Under the pieces are notes generated by a model, which worked only from the letters and a program-made list of their open reading frames with translations, was not told the DNA's origin and did no database searches. Shown one piece after another: positions 26,689 to 36,287 of a stretch of DNA of 64,000 nt. Origin of the DNA: UMGS973 sp045599945 (GTDB lineage Bacteria > Bacillota > Clostridia > Peptostreptococcales > Anaerovoracaceae). The stretch lies in NCBI GenBank assembly GCA_045599945.1, contig JAZRWY010000068.1:1-64000 (forward strand), read 5' to 3'. Each line of letters opens with the position of its first letter. Within the stretch, counting starts at the first letter, position 1. The translations under genes and the position numbers were made by a program.

Positions 26689-27402
26689 ATGAATGGAATT
26701 ATAGCTAGACCAATTGGTCATCTATTACAGTTCATATATGATATTGTTGGCTCGTACGGCATAGCTATCATCATACTTACGATCATTGTAAAGGGATGTC
26801 TTTATCCTCTTTATGCAATGCAGACAAAGAGTACTGCAAGCATGTCTGAAATTCAGCCGCAGGTACAGGCGATTCAGAGAAAGTATGCAAATGATCCGGA
26901 TACAATGAACATGAAAGTGCAGGAATTATATAAGGAAGAAGGCGTTCATCCTGCAGCAGGATGTCTTCCAATGCTGATCCAGATGCCGATCATCTTTGGT
27001 CTTTTCAGACTTCTTCGTAATCCGCTTCAGTTCATGGGAACAGATGATAACGTAATATTTGCTGTACATGAAGCATTTGCATGGATGCCGGATCTTACTC
27101 AGCCGGATAAGTGGATTCTTCCAATCGCAGCAGGTATTGCCACTTACTTCTCATTTGCAATGTCACAGAAGCTGAATGCTACGCCGGATGCTACCGGTGG
27201 TACTGCAGCTTCCACAAATTCAATGATGAAGGTAATGAAGTACATCTTCCCTGTTATGATTATCTGGATGGCCAGAACTTATCCATCAGGTCTTGCAATC
27301 TACTGGTTTATCAGCCAGGTTATTCAGATTCTGATCAATCTGAGATTAAGCTTCGTCAGAAAGAAAATCAGAGCTGAACGTGCAGCCAAAAAATCATTGT
27401 AA
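26689..27402 (+). CDS. yidC: Membrane protein insertase YidC/Oxa1
   Basis: The protein has 237 aa, the short Gram-positive type without the large periplasmic domain. Five membrane segments are visible, beginning YGIAIIILTIIVKGCLYPLY with the conserved membrane-embedded basic residue in the first. LPMLIQMPIIFGLFRLLR and the last pair around VMKYIFPVMIIWMARTYPSG and LAIYWFISQVIQILIN complete the fold. GGAGG is 8-10 nt before the ATG. No lipobox is obvious at the N-terminus, unlike B. subtilis SpoIIIJ. Confidence 0.94.
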   Translation: MNGIIARPIGHLLQFIYDIVGSYGIAIIILTIIVKGCLYPLYAMQTKSTASMSEIQPQVQAIQRKYANDPDTMNMKVQELYKEEGVHPAAGCLPMLIQMPIIFGLFRLLRNPLQFMGTDDNVIFAVHEAFAWMPDLTQPDKWILPIAAGIATYFSFAMSQKLNATPDATGGTAASTNSMMKVMKYIFPVMIIWMARTYPSGLAIYWFISQVIQILINLRLSFVRKKIRAERAAKKSL

Positions 27403-27442
27403 CTGAAAACTTAAAAGGTTTTTATTGGAGGAAATTATTTAT

Positions 27443-28204
27443 ATGGACTTTTCAGAAAAATGGGGAGTAGATGTGGATGAAGCCGTTACTTTGGCTTTAG
27501 CCGATCTGAAACTTACTAGAGATGAAGTCGATGTCACAATCCTTGAAGAACCTTCTAGAGGCTTTTTTGGAATTGGTTCCAAGCTGGCGAAAGTTAGAGT
27601 GGAAAAAAAGAAAGTGGAAGAACCAGAGCCAGTAAAGCAGCCAGAAGAAAAAAAGCCGGTAACAGAGGCTAAAAAGGATCATAAGCAGCAGAAAAAGAAA
27701 GAATCTGCTGCTGCGAAAAGAAAATTTGAAGTGACTGAAAAACCATCGGATCTTGTGGACATTGAAGAAAATGAAGCAACTGTTTTTCTTAAGAATGTCA
27801 CAGAACAGATGGGACTTAAGCTAAATATTAAAGCTCAGGGTAATGATAGCAGCATGTACTTTGATATTTCCGGAGATGATTCCGGAACAATTATCGGAAA
27901 ACGTGGACAGACACTTGACTCCATTCAGTATCTTACCAGTCTTGTAGTGAACAAGAACAGAGAAAAATACATGAGAGTCATTGTTGATGCGGAAAACTAT
28001 AGAGCAAAAAGAGAAAAGACTTTAGAACAGCTTGCAAATAGACTCGCTGATAAAGTAATCAGAACAAAGAAGAGTGTTAGACTTGAACCTATGAATCCTT
28101 ACGAAAGAAAGGTCATTCATGCGACTCTTCAGAGTAACCCTAGTGTTATTACCAGAAGTGAAGGTGAAGAACCTTACAGAAGGGTTATCATAGAATTAAA
28201 GTAA
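27443..28204 (+). CDS. jag: RNA-binding protein Jag (KhpB)
   Basis: The protein has 253 aa from the ATG at 27443; GGAGG is 11 nt away, and an in-frame TTG overlaps it. The Jag_N domain is DVDEAVTLALADLKLTRDEV then EEPSRGFFGIGSKLAKV. A lysine/glutamate-rich linker (about 55-100) follows. The KH domain has GDDSGTIIGKRGQTLDSIQYL and the R3H domain ends VRLEPMNPYERKVIHATLQ. It is a KhpA partner that binds small RNAs and mRNAs and influences envelope growth. Confidence 0.93.
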   Translation: MDFSEKWGVDVDEAVTLALADLKLTRDEVDVTILEEPSRGFFGIGSKLAKVRVEKKKVEEPEPVKQPEEKKPVTEAKKDHKQQKKKESAAAKRKFEVTEKPSDLVDIEENEATVFLKNVTEQMGLKLNIKAQGNDSSMYFDISGDDSGTIIGKRGQTLDSIQYLTSLVVNKNREKYMRVIVDAENYRAKREKTLEQLANRLADKVIRTKKSVRLEPMNPYERKVIHATLQSNPSVITRSEGEEPYRRVIIELK

Positions 28205-28212
28205 GTTTATAT

Positions 28213-28236
28213 GGCCCGGCTGTGCCGGGCTTTTCA
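28213..28236 (+). terminator. Terminator between jag and mnmE
   Basis: Stem GCCCGGC-TGT-GCCGGGC followed by TTTTCATTT. mnmE starts only 15 nt downstream, so this is partial or mnmE has read-through. Confidence 0.75.
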
Positions 28237-28250
28237 TTTAGGAGATTTTC

Positions 28251-29615
28251 ATGGAAGATACAATTGCTGCAATCGCAACAGCCTATGGCGAAGGTGGAAT
28301 CGGAATTGTAAGAATCAGTGGTGATGAAGCCTTCAATATATTGAAAAAGATATTTGTTCCATTTAAGGAGCAGGAGATCATACCTAGAAAACTGACCTAT
28401 GGACATGTAAAAGACGAGACGGAAACGATCGATGAAGTCATGGCGGTATATATGAATGGTCCCCATACATATACAACGGAAGATGTGGTTGAAATCAATT
28501 GTCATGGCAGCGTTGTATCTCTTCGCAAGACGCTTGCTCTGGTATTAAGATCCGGTGCGCGGCTGGCTGAACCTGGAGAATTTACAAAGAGAGCCTTTTT
28601 AAATGGCAGACTGGATCTTTCGCAGGCGGAAGCTGTCATCGATCTCATTAAAGCGAAAACAGACAGAAGTTTTGATGTGGCCATGAAGCAGCTGGATGGA
28701 GTCTTCTCTGATAGAATATCCGGAAGCAGGAAGAAACTTGTGGATGTACTGGTCAATGTTTCTGTAAACATCGACTATCCGGATGAAGATATAGAACAGA
28801 TGACATATGATATCCTGAGAGAGAATCTGACGGATATCAAGCAGGATATCCTGGCTCTCCTTTCTACTTCGAAGCGGGGAAGAATCATAAAAGAAGGATT
28901 GAATGTCTCCATCATCGGAAGACCGAATGTGGGAAAATCATCTCTCATGAATGCTCTGCTGAAGGAAACAAGAGCAATTGTCACGGAAATTCCTGGAACG
29001 ACAAGAGATACCATCGAAGAGCAGATCAGCATCCGGGGAATTCCTGTAATTCTTACAGATACAGCAGGAATCCGTGAAACAGAGGATACCATAGAAAAAA
29101 TAGGAATTGAAAAATCCAAACAATCCTTTAATCTTGCGGATCTGATCATTTTCATCATGGACGCCAGCGCTGAGCTGGAAGAAGAAGACCTTGACCTGAT
29201 GAAAGTCATCGGGGAAAGAAGATGTATTGTTTTACTCAATAAGATAGATAAGGGCATATATATAAAGGAAGAAATCATTCAGGATTCTCTTCCGAATGCA
29301 ACAATCATTCCATCTTCAATCATTCAAGAAGAAGGAATCAAAGAAATAGAAGATACCATTGAAGAAATGGTATATGGAGGAGAAGTCCGTCAACAGGAAT
29401 CCATGGTTGTGGCCAATGCAAGGCATGCGGAGCTTCTAAGACAGGCGGATGAAAGCCTGACAGATGCTCTTTCCATGGCAAATCTGGGGGAACCTCTGGA
29501 ATTCATTGAAGTGGATATTAACAGATGCTATGAGATTTTAGGTGAAATCATCGGTGAAACGGTAGCAGACGATATCATAAATGAAGTATTTGCAAGATTT
29601 TGTCTTGGCAAATAG
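28251..29615 (+). CDS. mnmE: tRNA modification GTPase MnmE
   Basis: The protein has 454 aa. The N-terminal folate-binding domain is followed by the G domain with GRPNVGKSSLMNALL (G1), DTAG in LTDTAGIRETED (G3) and NKID (G4). The C-terminal helical domain ends in FARFCLGK, the [FC][CI]xGK motif carrying the catalytic cysteine. With MnmG it installs cmnm5 on U34 of tRNAs. GGAGA is 5 nt before the ATG. Confidence 0.96.
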   Translation: MEDTIAAIATAYGEGGIGIVRISGDEAFNILKKIFVPFKEQEIIPRKLTYGHVKDETETIDEVMAVYMNGPHTYTTEDVVEINCHGSVVSLRKTLALVLRSGARLAEPGEFTKRAFLNGRLDLSQAEAVIDLIKAKTDRSFDVAMKQLDGVFSDRISGSRKKLVDVLVNVSVNIDYPDEDIEQMTYDILRENLTDIKQDILALLSTSKRGRIIKEGLNVSIIGRPNVGKSSLMNALLKETRAIVTEIPGTTRDTIEEQISIRGIPVILTDTAGIRETEDTIEKIGIEKSKQSFNLADLIIFIMDASAELEEEDLDLMKVIGERRCIVLLNKIDKGIYIKEEIIQDSLPNATIIPSSIIQEEGIKEIEDTIEEMVYGGEVRQQESMVVANARHAELLRQADESLTDALSMANLGEPLEFIEVDINRCYEILGEIIGETVADDIINEVFARFCLGK

Positions 29616-29626
29616 GAGAAGTGAAA

Positions 29627-31504
29627 ATGAAAGAAATTTTGATGGGAGAATATGATGTCATTGTTGTAGGTGCAGGCCATGCAGGATGTGAAGCAGGACT
29701 TGCAGCTGCAAGAATGGGAAAAAAGACTCTCGTGCTGTCAATCAATCTTGAAGCTGTTGCCATGATGGCCTGCAATCCGTCCATTGGAGGAACAGGAAAA
29801 GGGCATCTGGTCAGGGAGATTGATGCACTTGGCGGCGAAATGGGAAAAAACATAGATAAGACATTCATACAGTCTAAAATGCTGAATACGGCAAAGGGAC
29901 AGGCTGTATATTCTCTGCGTGCCCAGGCGGACAAGGAACTGTATCATCAGGAAATGAAAAAAATTCTGGAGGAGCAGAGAAACCTTGATCTGAAGCAGGG
30001 AGAAGTTATAGATCTTCTTGTTGAGGATGGCAAGGCATGCGGCGTTCTTCTGAAGACCCAGGTCACATATCGGGCAAAGGCTGTCATTCTTGCAACAGGA
30101 ACATTCCTTGCAGGAAAAGTCTTCATCGGCTCTGCCGTATTCGAAAGCGGCCCGAATGGGCTGTCTCCTTCGACAGAGCTTGCTGAAAATCTGCGGGCAA
30201 AAGGCCTTCCAATGAGAAGATTCAAGACCGGCACTCCTGCCAGAGCGCTTGGGAAGTCACTGGACTATGCAAAGATGATAGAGCAGAAAGGCGATGCAAA
30301 GATTCAGCCGTTCTCATTTATGAATGAAGAGATTGAAAAGGAACAGGTTTCCTGCTGGCTGACCTATACAAATGAAGAAACCCATCAGATCATCCGTGAT
30401 AATTTTGGAAGATCTGCACTCTTTGGCGGACAGATTGAAGGAATCGGGCCAAGGTATTGTCCGTCCATTGAAGATAAAGTGAATCGGTTTGCAGATAAAA
30501 AAAGACATCAGACATTCATTGAACCGGAAGGACTCAGCACAGATGAAATGTACATTCAGGGAATGAGCTCCTCCCTTCCGGAAGATGTTCAGGATGCATT
30601 TTACAGAACAATTCCGGGACTTGAAAATCTGGAAATTGTCAGGCCGGCGTATGCCATCGGATATGACTGCATCGATCCACTGGATATTAAGATCAATCTT
30701 GAAAACAGACATATCGGCATGCTGTTCTGTGCCGGGCAGTTCAATGGAAGTTCCGGATATGAAGAAGCTGCGGCCCAGGGAATCATGGCCGGCATCAATG
30801 CTGTTTTGGCAATAAATGGAAAAGAACCGTTCGTTCTCGACAGATCCGAAGCGTATATTGGCGTTCTCATCGACGATTTAGTGACAAAAGGTACTAACGA
30901 ACCTTACAGAATTATGACGTCCAGAGCGGAATATAGACTGGTTCTGAGGCAGGACAACGCAGATTTGAGACTGACGGAGAAATCTTATTCCCTAGGATTG
31001 GCAACTAAGGAAAGATTTGACAAATTGCAGGAAAAGAAAAAAGCAGTTGCTGATGAACTGGAGAGACTGGCAAATACGAAGGTGAAACCGGATTTCATCA
31101 ACGACTATCTGATCGAATGGGGTACAAGTCCCGTTGAAGGAAGTGTTACGCTTCTCGATCTTCTGAAACGCCCGCAGGTAGATTATGGAAAGCTTGCTGC
31201 AGTTGACGGCGGAAGACCGCAGCTTTCTCAGCATGCCATAGATAATCTGGAGGTGCAGGTTAAATACGAGGGATATATCCGGAAGCAGATGTCGCAGATT
31301 GAGAGGTTCAAGAGACTGGAAGATAAGAAACTGCCGCCGGATCTGGAATATGACTCTATTGACGGATTGAGAAATGAAGCAAAGGAAAAGCTCAGCCGGA
31401 TGAAGCCGCTTTCCCTTGGACAGGCATCCAGAATCTCCGGTGTATCTCCGGCAGACATTAATGTTCTTCTCATCCATCTCGAAAAAAACAGAAGGAGAAA
31501 GTAA
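29627..31504 (+). CDS. mnmG: tRNA uridine 5-carboxymethylaminomethyl modification enzyme MnmG
   Basis: The protein has 625 aa from the ATG at 29627 (MKEILMGEYDVIVVGAGHAG), with AGGAG 8 nt upstream. The Rossmann FAD motif is VGAGHAGCEAGLAAARMG. GGTGKGHLVREIDALGGEMG and the later motifs RPAYAIGYDC and MTSRAEYRLVLRQDNAD are GidA signatures. It works as an FAD enzyme with MnmE. The start lies 11 nt after the mnmE stop; the end overlaps rsmG by 1 nt. Confidence 0.97.
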   Translation: MKEILMGEYDVIVVGAGHAGCEAGLAAARMGKKTLVLSINLEAVAMMACNPSIGGTGKGHLVREIDALGGEMGKNIDKTFIQSKMLNTAKGQAVYSLRAQADKELYHQEMKKILEEQRNLDLKQGEVIDLLVEDGKACGVLLKTQVTYRAKAVILATGTFLAGKVFIGSAVFESGPNGLSPSTELAENLRAKGLPMRRFKTGTPARALGKSLDYAKMIEQKGDAKIQPFSFMNEEIEKEQVSCWLTYTNEETHQIIRDNFGRSALFGGQIEGIGPRYCPSIEDKVNRFADKKRHQTFIEPEGLSTDEMYIQGMSSSLPEDVQDAFYRTIPGLENLEIVRPAYAIGYDCIDPLDIKINLENRHIGMLFCAGQFNGSSGYEEAAAQGIMAGINAVLAINGKEPFVLDRSEAYIGVLIDDLVTKGTNEPYRIMTSRAEYRLVLRQDNADLRLTEKSYSLGLATKERFDKLQEKKKAVADELERLANTKVKPDFINDYLIEWGTSPVEGSVTLLDLLKRPQVDYGKLAAVDGGRPQLSQHAIDNLEVQVKYEGYIRKQMSQIERFKRLEDKKLPPDLEYDSIDGLRNEAKEKLSRMKPLSLGQASRISGVSPADINVLLIHLEKNRRRK

Positions 31505-32205
31505 TGGAACAGCTCAGAAAGGCTTTAAAAGACATAGGAGTCGGCATAACGGATCATCAGATGGACCAGTTCCGTACATACATGGAAGGAATCCTGGAAT
31601 ATAATGAACATATCAATCTTACGGCCATTACGGAACGGGATGCATTTATCAGAAAGCATTTCGTCGATTCGCTCCTTGGAACTTTCTGTGATGAGGTTGC
31701 TGCTGCGAAATATATTGCGGATGTTGGAACCGGTGCCGGATTTCCCGGCGTACCGATGGCCGTCATGAACCCGGATAAGAGGTTTGTTCTCATGGATTCT
31801 TTAAACAAGAGACTGAGAATTGTTTCTGATCTCTGTGAAAGAGCGGATATCCATAATATTGAAGTGCTTCATGCAAGGGCAGAAGATGCCGGCAGGGATA
31901 AAGCATATAGAGAGCAGTTTGATGTTGTAATTTCAAGGGCTGTGGCTAGTCTTCCTGTTCTGGCGGAACTCTGCATTCCTCTTGTTAAAAAGAACGGATA
32001 TCTTCTTGCATACAAGGGACCTAAATATGAGGAGGAATTACGGGATGCGGACAAGGCCATCAGGATCCTCGGCGGTGTGGTGGCAGACGTTAGAGAAACG
32101 TCTTTTGAAGAAATGGAGCACAATATCATTTTTATCCGGAAGGGAATGAATACACCGAAGGCATATCCGAGAAAGGCCGGAACACCTTCGAAGAGCCCGC
32201 TGTAA
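31504..32205 (+). CDS. rsmG: 16S rRNA (guanine527-N7)-methyltransferase RsmG
   Basis: The protein has 233 aa. The SAM motif I is DVGTGAGFPGVPMAV, followed by LMDSLNKRLRIVSDL and VISRAVASLPVLAELC, all typical of GidB/RsmG. The start codon overlaps the mnmG stop (TAATG). Downstream lies a terminator whose stem contains a parS site. Confidence 0.96.
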   Translation: MEQLRKALKDIGVGITDHQMDQFRTYMEGILEYNEHINLTAITERDAFIRKHFVDSLLGTFCDEVAAAKYIADVGTGAGFPGVPMAVMNPDKRFVLMDSLNKRLRIVSDLCERADIHNIEVLHARAEDAGRDKAYREQFDVVISRAVASLPVLAELCIPLVKKNGYLLAYKGPKYEEELRDADKAIRILGGVVADVRETSFEEMEHNIIFIRKGMNTPKAYPRKAGTPSKSPL

Positions 32206-32221
32206 TAGATTACGAAAGATT

Positions 32222-32247
32222 GGGATGTTTCACGTGAAACATCCCTT
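32222..32247 (+). terminator. Terminator of mnmE-mnmG-rsmG with embedded parS
   Basis: A 24-bp perfect palindrome (GGGA before the parS core and its complement after) is followed by TTTTT. The hairpin loop can only be about 4 nt. It ends the rsmG transcript. Confidence 0.75.
32226..32241. other. parS site 1
   Basis: TGTTTCACGTGAAACA is an exact match to the 16-bp ParB-binding consensus. It is 132 nt upstream of parA. Confidence 0.97.
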
Positions 32248-32284
32248 TTTGGTACCGGAAAGAATGTAGAATAAAATGAAAACA

Positions 32285-32300
32285 TGTTTCACGTGAAACA
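32285..32300. other. parS site 2
   Basis: A second exact TGTTTCACGTGAAACA, 59 nt from the first, close to the parA promoter. Confidence 0.97.
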
Positions 32301-32312
32301 ATGGAAAAAGTA

Positions 32313-32341
32313 TGGATAAGAAACAAAATGTAGTGTATAAT
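32313..32341 (+). promoter_or_regulatory. Probable parA promoter
   Basis: TGGATA (4/6 match, 32313-32318), 17-nt spacer, TATAAT (32336-32341). It starts 13 nt after parS site 2, so ParB spreading could affect it. Confidence 0.6.
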
Positions 32342-32372
32342 AGCAGATAAGAAATACAAGGAGGGATGAGAA

Positions 32373-33146
32373 GTGGGTAAAGCAATCGCCATATTTAACC
32401 AGAAGGGCGGCGTTGGAAAAACTACAACAAACATAAATCTGGCAGCCTGCCTGGCACTGAAAGGAAAAAAAGTTCTTGTACTGGACATCGATCCTCAGGG
32501 CAATACAACAAGCGGTCTGGGAATTTCCAAGAGAGACCTGGAATATAGCACGTATGACGTCCTGATAGACAATGCACTGGAAATAGAAGATGCAATTCTT
32601 CCAACAAGAGTGAGCAATCTGGATATTATACCTGCAAGCGTAGAACTTGCAGGAGCAGAAGTAGAGCTGGTAGCACAGAAGGGAAGAGAAACCAGACTGC
32701 GCAGACAGCTGCAGTCCATTAAAGAAAAATATGACTATATCTTCATTGACTGCCCTCCATCTCTGGGACTTCTGACCATCAATTCGCTGACTGCAGTGGA
32801 TAGCGTTCTGATTCCAATACAGTGTGAATTCTATGCATTGGAAGGAGTCAGCCAGCTGATGAGCACCATAGATCTGGTAAAGAAAAAAATGAACCCGGAT
32901 CTGTACATACAGGGCGTAATTCTCTCCATGTTTGATGGAAGAACGAATCTTTCACAGCAGGTGGTACAGGAAGTAAAGAAATATTTCAAAAACAAGGTAT
33001 ATATGACAGTCATTCCAAGAAACGTAAGACTTGCAGAAGCGCCAAGCTATGGAATGCCAATAACGGAATATGATCCAAAATCTGCAGGGGCAAAGGCATA
33101 CATGGATTTTGCAGATGAGTTTGAAAAACTCGAGGAGGATAAGTGA
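32373..33146 (+). CDS. parA: Chromosome partitioning ATPase ParA/Soj
   Basis: The protein has 257 aa. The start is GTG at 32373, with GGAGG 8 nt upstream; the nearby ATG is out of frame and stops at once. The deviant Walker A is FNQKGGVGKTTTNIN, with DIDPQGNTTSGLG (A') and DYIFIDCPPSLG (B) following. It is a short chromosomal ParA without an N-terminal DNA-binding domain. The stop overlaps the parB start by 1 nt. Confidence 0.96.
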   Translation: MGKAIAIFNQKGGVGKTTTNINLAACLALKGKKVLVLDIDPQGNTTSGLGISKRDLEYSTYDVLIDNALEIEDAILPTRVSNLDIIPASVELAGAEVELVAQKGRETRLRRQLQSIKEKYDYIFIDCPPSLGLLTINSLTAVDSVLIPIQCEFYALEGVSQLMSTIDLVKKKMNPDLYIQGVILSMFDGRTNLSQQVVQEVKKYFKNKVYMTVIPRNVRLAEAPSYGMPITEYDPKSAGAKAYMDFADEFEKLEEDK

Positions 33147-34042
33147 TGGCAGCTAAAAGAGGGTTAGGGAGAGGGCTGGATGCGTTGTTTTCAGAAGTAT
33201 CCATAGAAATGCCTGATCTTGAAGAAAAAGAAGAAAAGAAAAGTACGAAAGCCAGTAATGATTCAGGCGTTCTATATATAGACATCAATGAAATCCGGCC
33301 GAATGAACATCAGCCAAGAAAAACCTTTGATGAAGAAAAACTGCAGGAACTTGCAGATTCCATCACGCAGCACGGCATCATCCAGCCGGTGGTCCTGAGA
33401 AGCCTCGACGAAGGCTATGAAATAGTTGCAGGTGAAAGAAGATGGAGAGCAGCCAGAAAAGCAGGTCTGAAAAAAATACCATGCGTTCTAAAGGAATTGA
33501 CAGATGAGCAGAACATGCTGGTTGCCATCATCGAAAACATGCAGCGTGAGGATCTCAATCCAATCGAGGAAGCGGAAGGCCTTTCGAGAATGATTGAAGT
33601 ATATGGACTTACACAGGAGCAGGTATCCAGAGGCGTTGGAAAAAGCAGACCATATATTACCAACAGTCTGCGGCTTCTGAAACTGCCGGAAAATATCAGA
33701 GACATGACAAGGGATGGAAAGCTTTCTGCAGGTCATGCAAGAGCTCTGATCGGCCTAAAGGATAAAGACGAGCAGAAAAAAATTGCGCAGAAAATCATTA
33801 AGGAGGGGCTTTCTGTTAGAGCCGTTGAAAAACTGGTTGCATCCGGCGGCAAGAAAAGAACGATTAATAAAGTAAAGAAAAACGCAAACGTTCTCAGAGT
33901 AGAAGCAGATCTCAAAGAAGCACTTGGAACAAAAGTAAACCTGGTCATGAATGGAAATGACAAAGGAAAAATTGAGATCGATTATTATTCAAGAGATGAA
34001 CTGGAAAGACTAATAGAAATCCTTAGAAACGTTGGAAAATAA
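33146..34042 (+). CDS. parB: Chromosome partitioning protein ParB/Spo0J
   Basis: The protein has 298 aa from the ATG at 33146 with AGGAGG 7 nt upstream. The N-terminus AAKRGLGRGLDALF is the ParA-stimulating peptide. The CTPase/ParB-N region has NEHQPRKTFDEEKLQELADS and AGERRWRAARKAG. The helix-turn-helix follows around YGLTQEQVSRGVGKSRPYI, and a C-terminal dimer domain closes it. It binds the two parS sites upstream. Confidence 0.97.
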   Translation: MAAKRGLGRGLDALFSEVSIEMPDLEEKEEKKSTKASNDSGVLYIDINEIRPNEHQPRKTFDEEKLQELADSITQHGIIQPVVLRSLDEGYEIVAGERRWRAARKAGLKKIPCVLKELTDEQNMLVAIIENMQREDLNPIEEAEGLSRMIEVYGLTQEQVSRGVGKSRPYITNSLRLLKLPENIRDMTRDGKLSAGHARALIGLKDKDEQKKIAQKIIKEGLSVRAVEKLVASGGKKRTINKVKKNANVLRVEADLKEALGTKVNLVMNGNDKGKIEIDYYSRDELERLIEILRNVGK

Positions 34043-34059
34043 AGGTTTATAGACAATGA

Positions 34060-34098
34060 AAGGCGTGCATCTGATGAAACAGACTGCACGCCTTTTCA
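34060..34098. terminator. Bidirectional terminator after parB
   Basis: Stem AAGGCGTGCA / TGCACGCCTT with a 15-nt loop, followed by TTC on both strands. It separates parB from the convergent dehydratase operon. Confidence 0.7.
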
Positions 34099-34119
34099 TA
34101 TGCTTTCTTTTCGGTTTCA

Positions 34120-34440
34120 TTAAAACAACGGATTACCAAGTAAAAATCTTGCAGCAGAATGCCCGGCTTTTCGGGCACTCTCTTGGTTTGGATTTTGAAT
34201 CTCCATGAGAATCTCTGTGACGCCCGTTTCCCTATGAAAAATGAGGATAAGATCTGGAAAGACAGTAATGCCTGCTTCCACACGAAGGAGCCGGATATCT
34301 TCGGAATCATCCATAAGGTAGGAAGAAGAAAGACATCCCTCTTCTTCGATTCCGTATTCTATTTCCTTCACAAGGAAGGAACAGCTGTCATCCATAAAAC
34401 CAACCTGGATTTCCGGTCTAAGTCTGAGATTATCGTTCAT
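34120..34440 (-). CDS. Diol/glycerol dehydratase reactivase, small subunit
   Basis: The protein has 106 aa from the ATG at 34440, which overlaps the large-subunit stop in ATGA and has AAGGGA 8 nt upstream. Length and position match PduH/DdrB/DhaG. The visible core is EIEYGIEEEGCLSSS followed by a strand-helix fold and a C-terminal RKAGHSAARFLLGNPLF, similar to the NAARLVKGKPF-type end of the family. It pairs with the ATPase-like subunit to swap damaged cobalamin for fresh coenzyme. Confidence 0.8.
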   Translation of the reverse strand: MNDNLRLRPEIQVGFMDDSCSFLVKEIEYGIEEEGCLSSSYLMDDSEDIRLLRVEAGITVFPDLILIFHRETGVTEILMEIQNPNQESARKAGHSAARFLLGNPLF

Positions 34441-36284
34441 TGATGCATTCCCTTTCTCTTGCAATAATCCAGGATAAGTCCTGTAGCAACCGCATTGCGA
34501 GGTCCCTGTGAACCGCGGATATTCCCCTCGCCAGCAGTGATTTTCATTTCCATCAGCCGGTCTGTAAGGATATCTGAAAGCTCAAAGTCAAGGACTGTGC
34601 CGCCCACAAGAACCACTCGCCGGCAAGGACCGACCTGTCTTTCGATGAAGTCAATGCAGCGGATGATGTTTGCAGCAATCACCTTTTCCTTTGCCCTGCG
34701 CCGGATATGCCTTAGTTTCTCCATGGAGAGACTGCTTTCGACAATATACATGTCTTGATCTGAAACAACAGCAACCGTATGACCGAAATATTGAACCGGC
34801 AGAGGCTGATCAAAGAAGACCGTATCGCCATTTTCATATCGGATCCTATAAAGGCTTTCCACCTTTGCCAGCGGGTATTTCTTGATCACCTCAGCGTTTT
34901 CAAAACTGTCAATGCCGCCTTCCGACTGAATCATGGATGTGACCAGATTTCCTGCGCCGGCAAGATGTATGCTGTAGATTATCCGGTCGCTGGTCATATA
35001 TGCGCCGTCTGTAGAGCCGGCGCCCACATCAATCATCAGGACGGGAAGCGAAACCCCGGGCGTTGTGAGAACGCCGCCGAAGGCCATTTCTCCTTCCACG
35101 CCGCCGACTTCCACAGGAACATCCATCTTCTGCTGAAGGGAAGATGCAACTTTATCCATGAAAGAACGGTCTGTTTTAACCATGGCGGCAACTGCTACAC
35201 CGGATTCCATGGCACGTTCCTGTGCCAGTCCGCCGGAAACAAGACGTTCTGCATTGGAATCCGCAGCGAATATGTCGGAGATTTTAATCTCTTCTTTTGG
35301 TATGCCGCAGCTTTCGGACATGCGCGTCCTGATGCGTTCAAAAAGTCCTCCGGCATTGGATCCGGATGAGCCGCGCACATCTGTAATGGTTCCGGCTGCC
35401 GATAGAGCCTGCATGATGGCAGATGCACCTTCTGATGCATCTACAGAAAGAGAAAGCGTTTCTCCGAGGATTTCTATGGTGCCGGCCGGAATCACTCTCT
35501 TCTGGATATCTGAATGCGGCGTACGGATGACCACTGCTGACTTATTGCCGATTAGAGCTTTTGCGATATAAATACAATAATCCGTTTCCTCAGGGGTGAG
35601 ATTAAAAATGGTAGCAAGCCCATAAGGATTGGAAAGCATGTGGATGCTGCGGCCTTTTTCTGCAACTTCGACAGCACATTTCATATGAAGCGGAACTGCC
35701 TCTATGCTGGAGACTTCATCCACAATGGGAATGATGCGATCCAGCCGATTGTTGATCAGGGTGCCTTCGTCGCGCTGAACAATGGCAGCAGTTATTGTTC
35801 CGCCGGCTTTTGAAAAAGCATTGATCAGAACAGCTGCTTCTTTGAAAGAACACGACGCTGGAATGACCGCAACATAAGGAATATCTGGCAGCTCCGTGTC
35901 TTCAGGGGTATTGACATATGAAGACAGCTCAGAGATGTCAATGGTTTCGCCAACGCCAAGGCCCACACCTCCAGGAGTATCCGGATTATGTCCGATCATT
36001 GCAGAATCTGTAATGACAGTTTCCGTAATGGTGTCCATAGCAAAATCTGCAATGACGGGCGTGGCATTGTTCAAAAGAATTCTGTCCGGCCGGTTCATCA
36101 TGCCAAAACCCATCCTGTTTAAAAGCGAAAGGATTCCTTCCACGTTTTCCGGGGTTCCTTTTGTGCCGGTTGTTTCACCGATTCCGGAAGCAATGAATTC
36201 TGCATGCCCATCTTCATGTATCTCTGCAACTGCGATTTCAGTAGTTGCATTTCCAATATCTATTCCAGCGATGATTTCTGACAT
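34437..36284 (-). CDS. Diol/glycerol dehydratase reactivase, large ATPase-like subunit
   Basis: The protein has 615 aa, close to the 600-610 of PduG/DdrA/DhaF. It opens with the actin-like phosphate loop AGIDIGNATTEIAVAEI. Later come PDTPGGVGLGVG, LMIDVGAGSTDGAYMTSDRI (second phosphate loop) and VVLVGGTVLDFELSDIL. It hydrolyses ATP to open the inactivated B12 dehydratase. It is 3 nt downstream of the small dehydratase subunit, so dehydratase and repair factor are made together. Confidence 0.92.
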   Translation of the reverse strand: MSEIIAGIDIGNATTEIAVAEIHEDGHAEFIASGIGETTGTKGTPENVEGILSLLNRMGFGMMNRPDRILLNNATPVIADFAMDTITETVITDSAMIGHNPDTPGGVGLGVGETIDISELSSYVNTPEDTELPDIPYVAVIPASCSFKEAAVLINAFSKAGGTITAAIVQRDEGTLINNRLDRIIPIVDEVSSIEAVPLHMKCAVEVAEKGRSIHMLSNPYGLATIFNLTPEETDYCIYIAKALIGNKSAVVIRTPHSDIQKRVIPAGTIEILGETLSLSVDASEGASAIMQALSAAGTITDVRGSSGSNAGGLFERIRTRMSESCGIPKEEIKISDIFAADSNAERLVSGGLAQERAMESGVAVAAMVKTDRSFMDKVASSLQQKMDVPVEVGGVEGEMAFGGVLTTPGVSLPVLMIDVGAGSTDGAYMTSDRIIYSIHLAGAGNLVTSMIQSEGGIDSFENAEVIKKYPLAKVESLYRIRYENGDTVFFDQPLPVQYFGHTVAVVSDQDMYIVESSLSMEKLRHIRRRAKEKVIAANIIRCIDFIERQVGPCRRVVLVGGTVLDFELSDILTDRLMEMKITAGEGNIRGSQGPRNAVATGLILDYCKRKGMHQ

Positions 36285-36287
36285 CCG

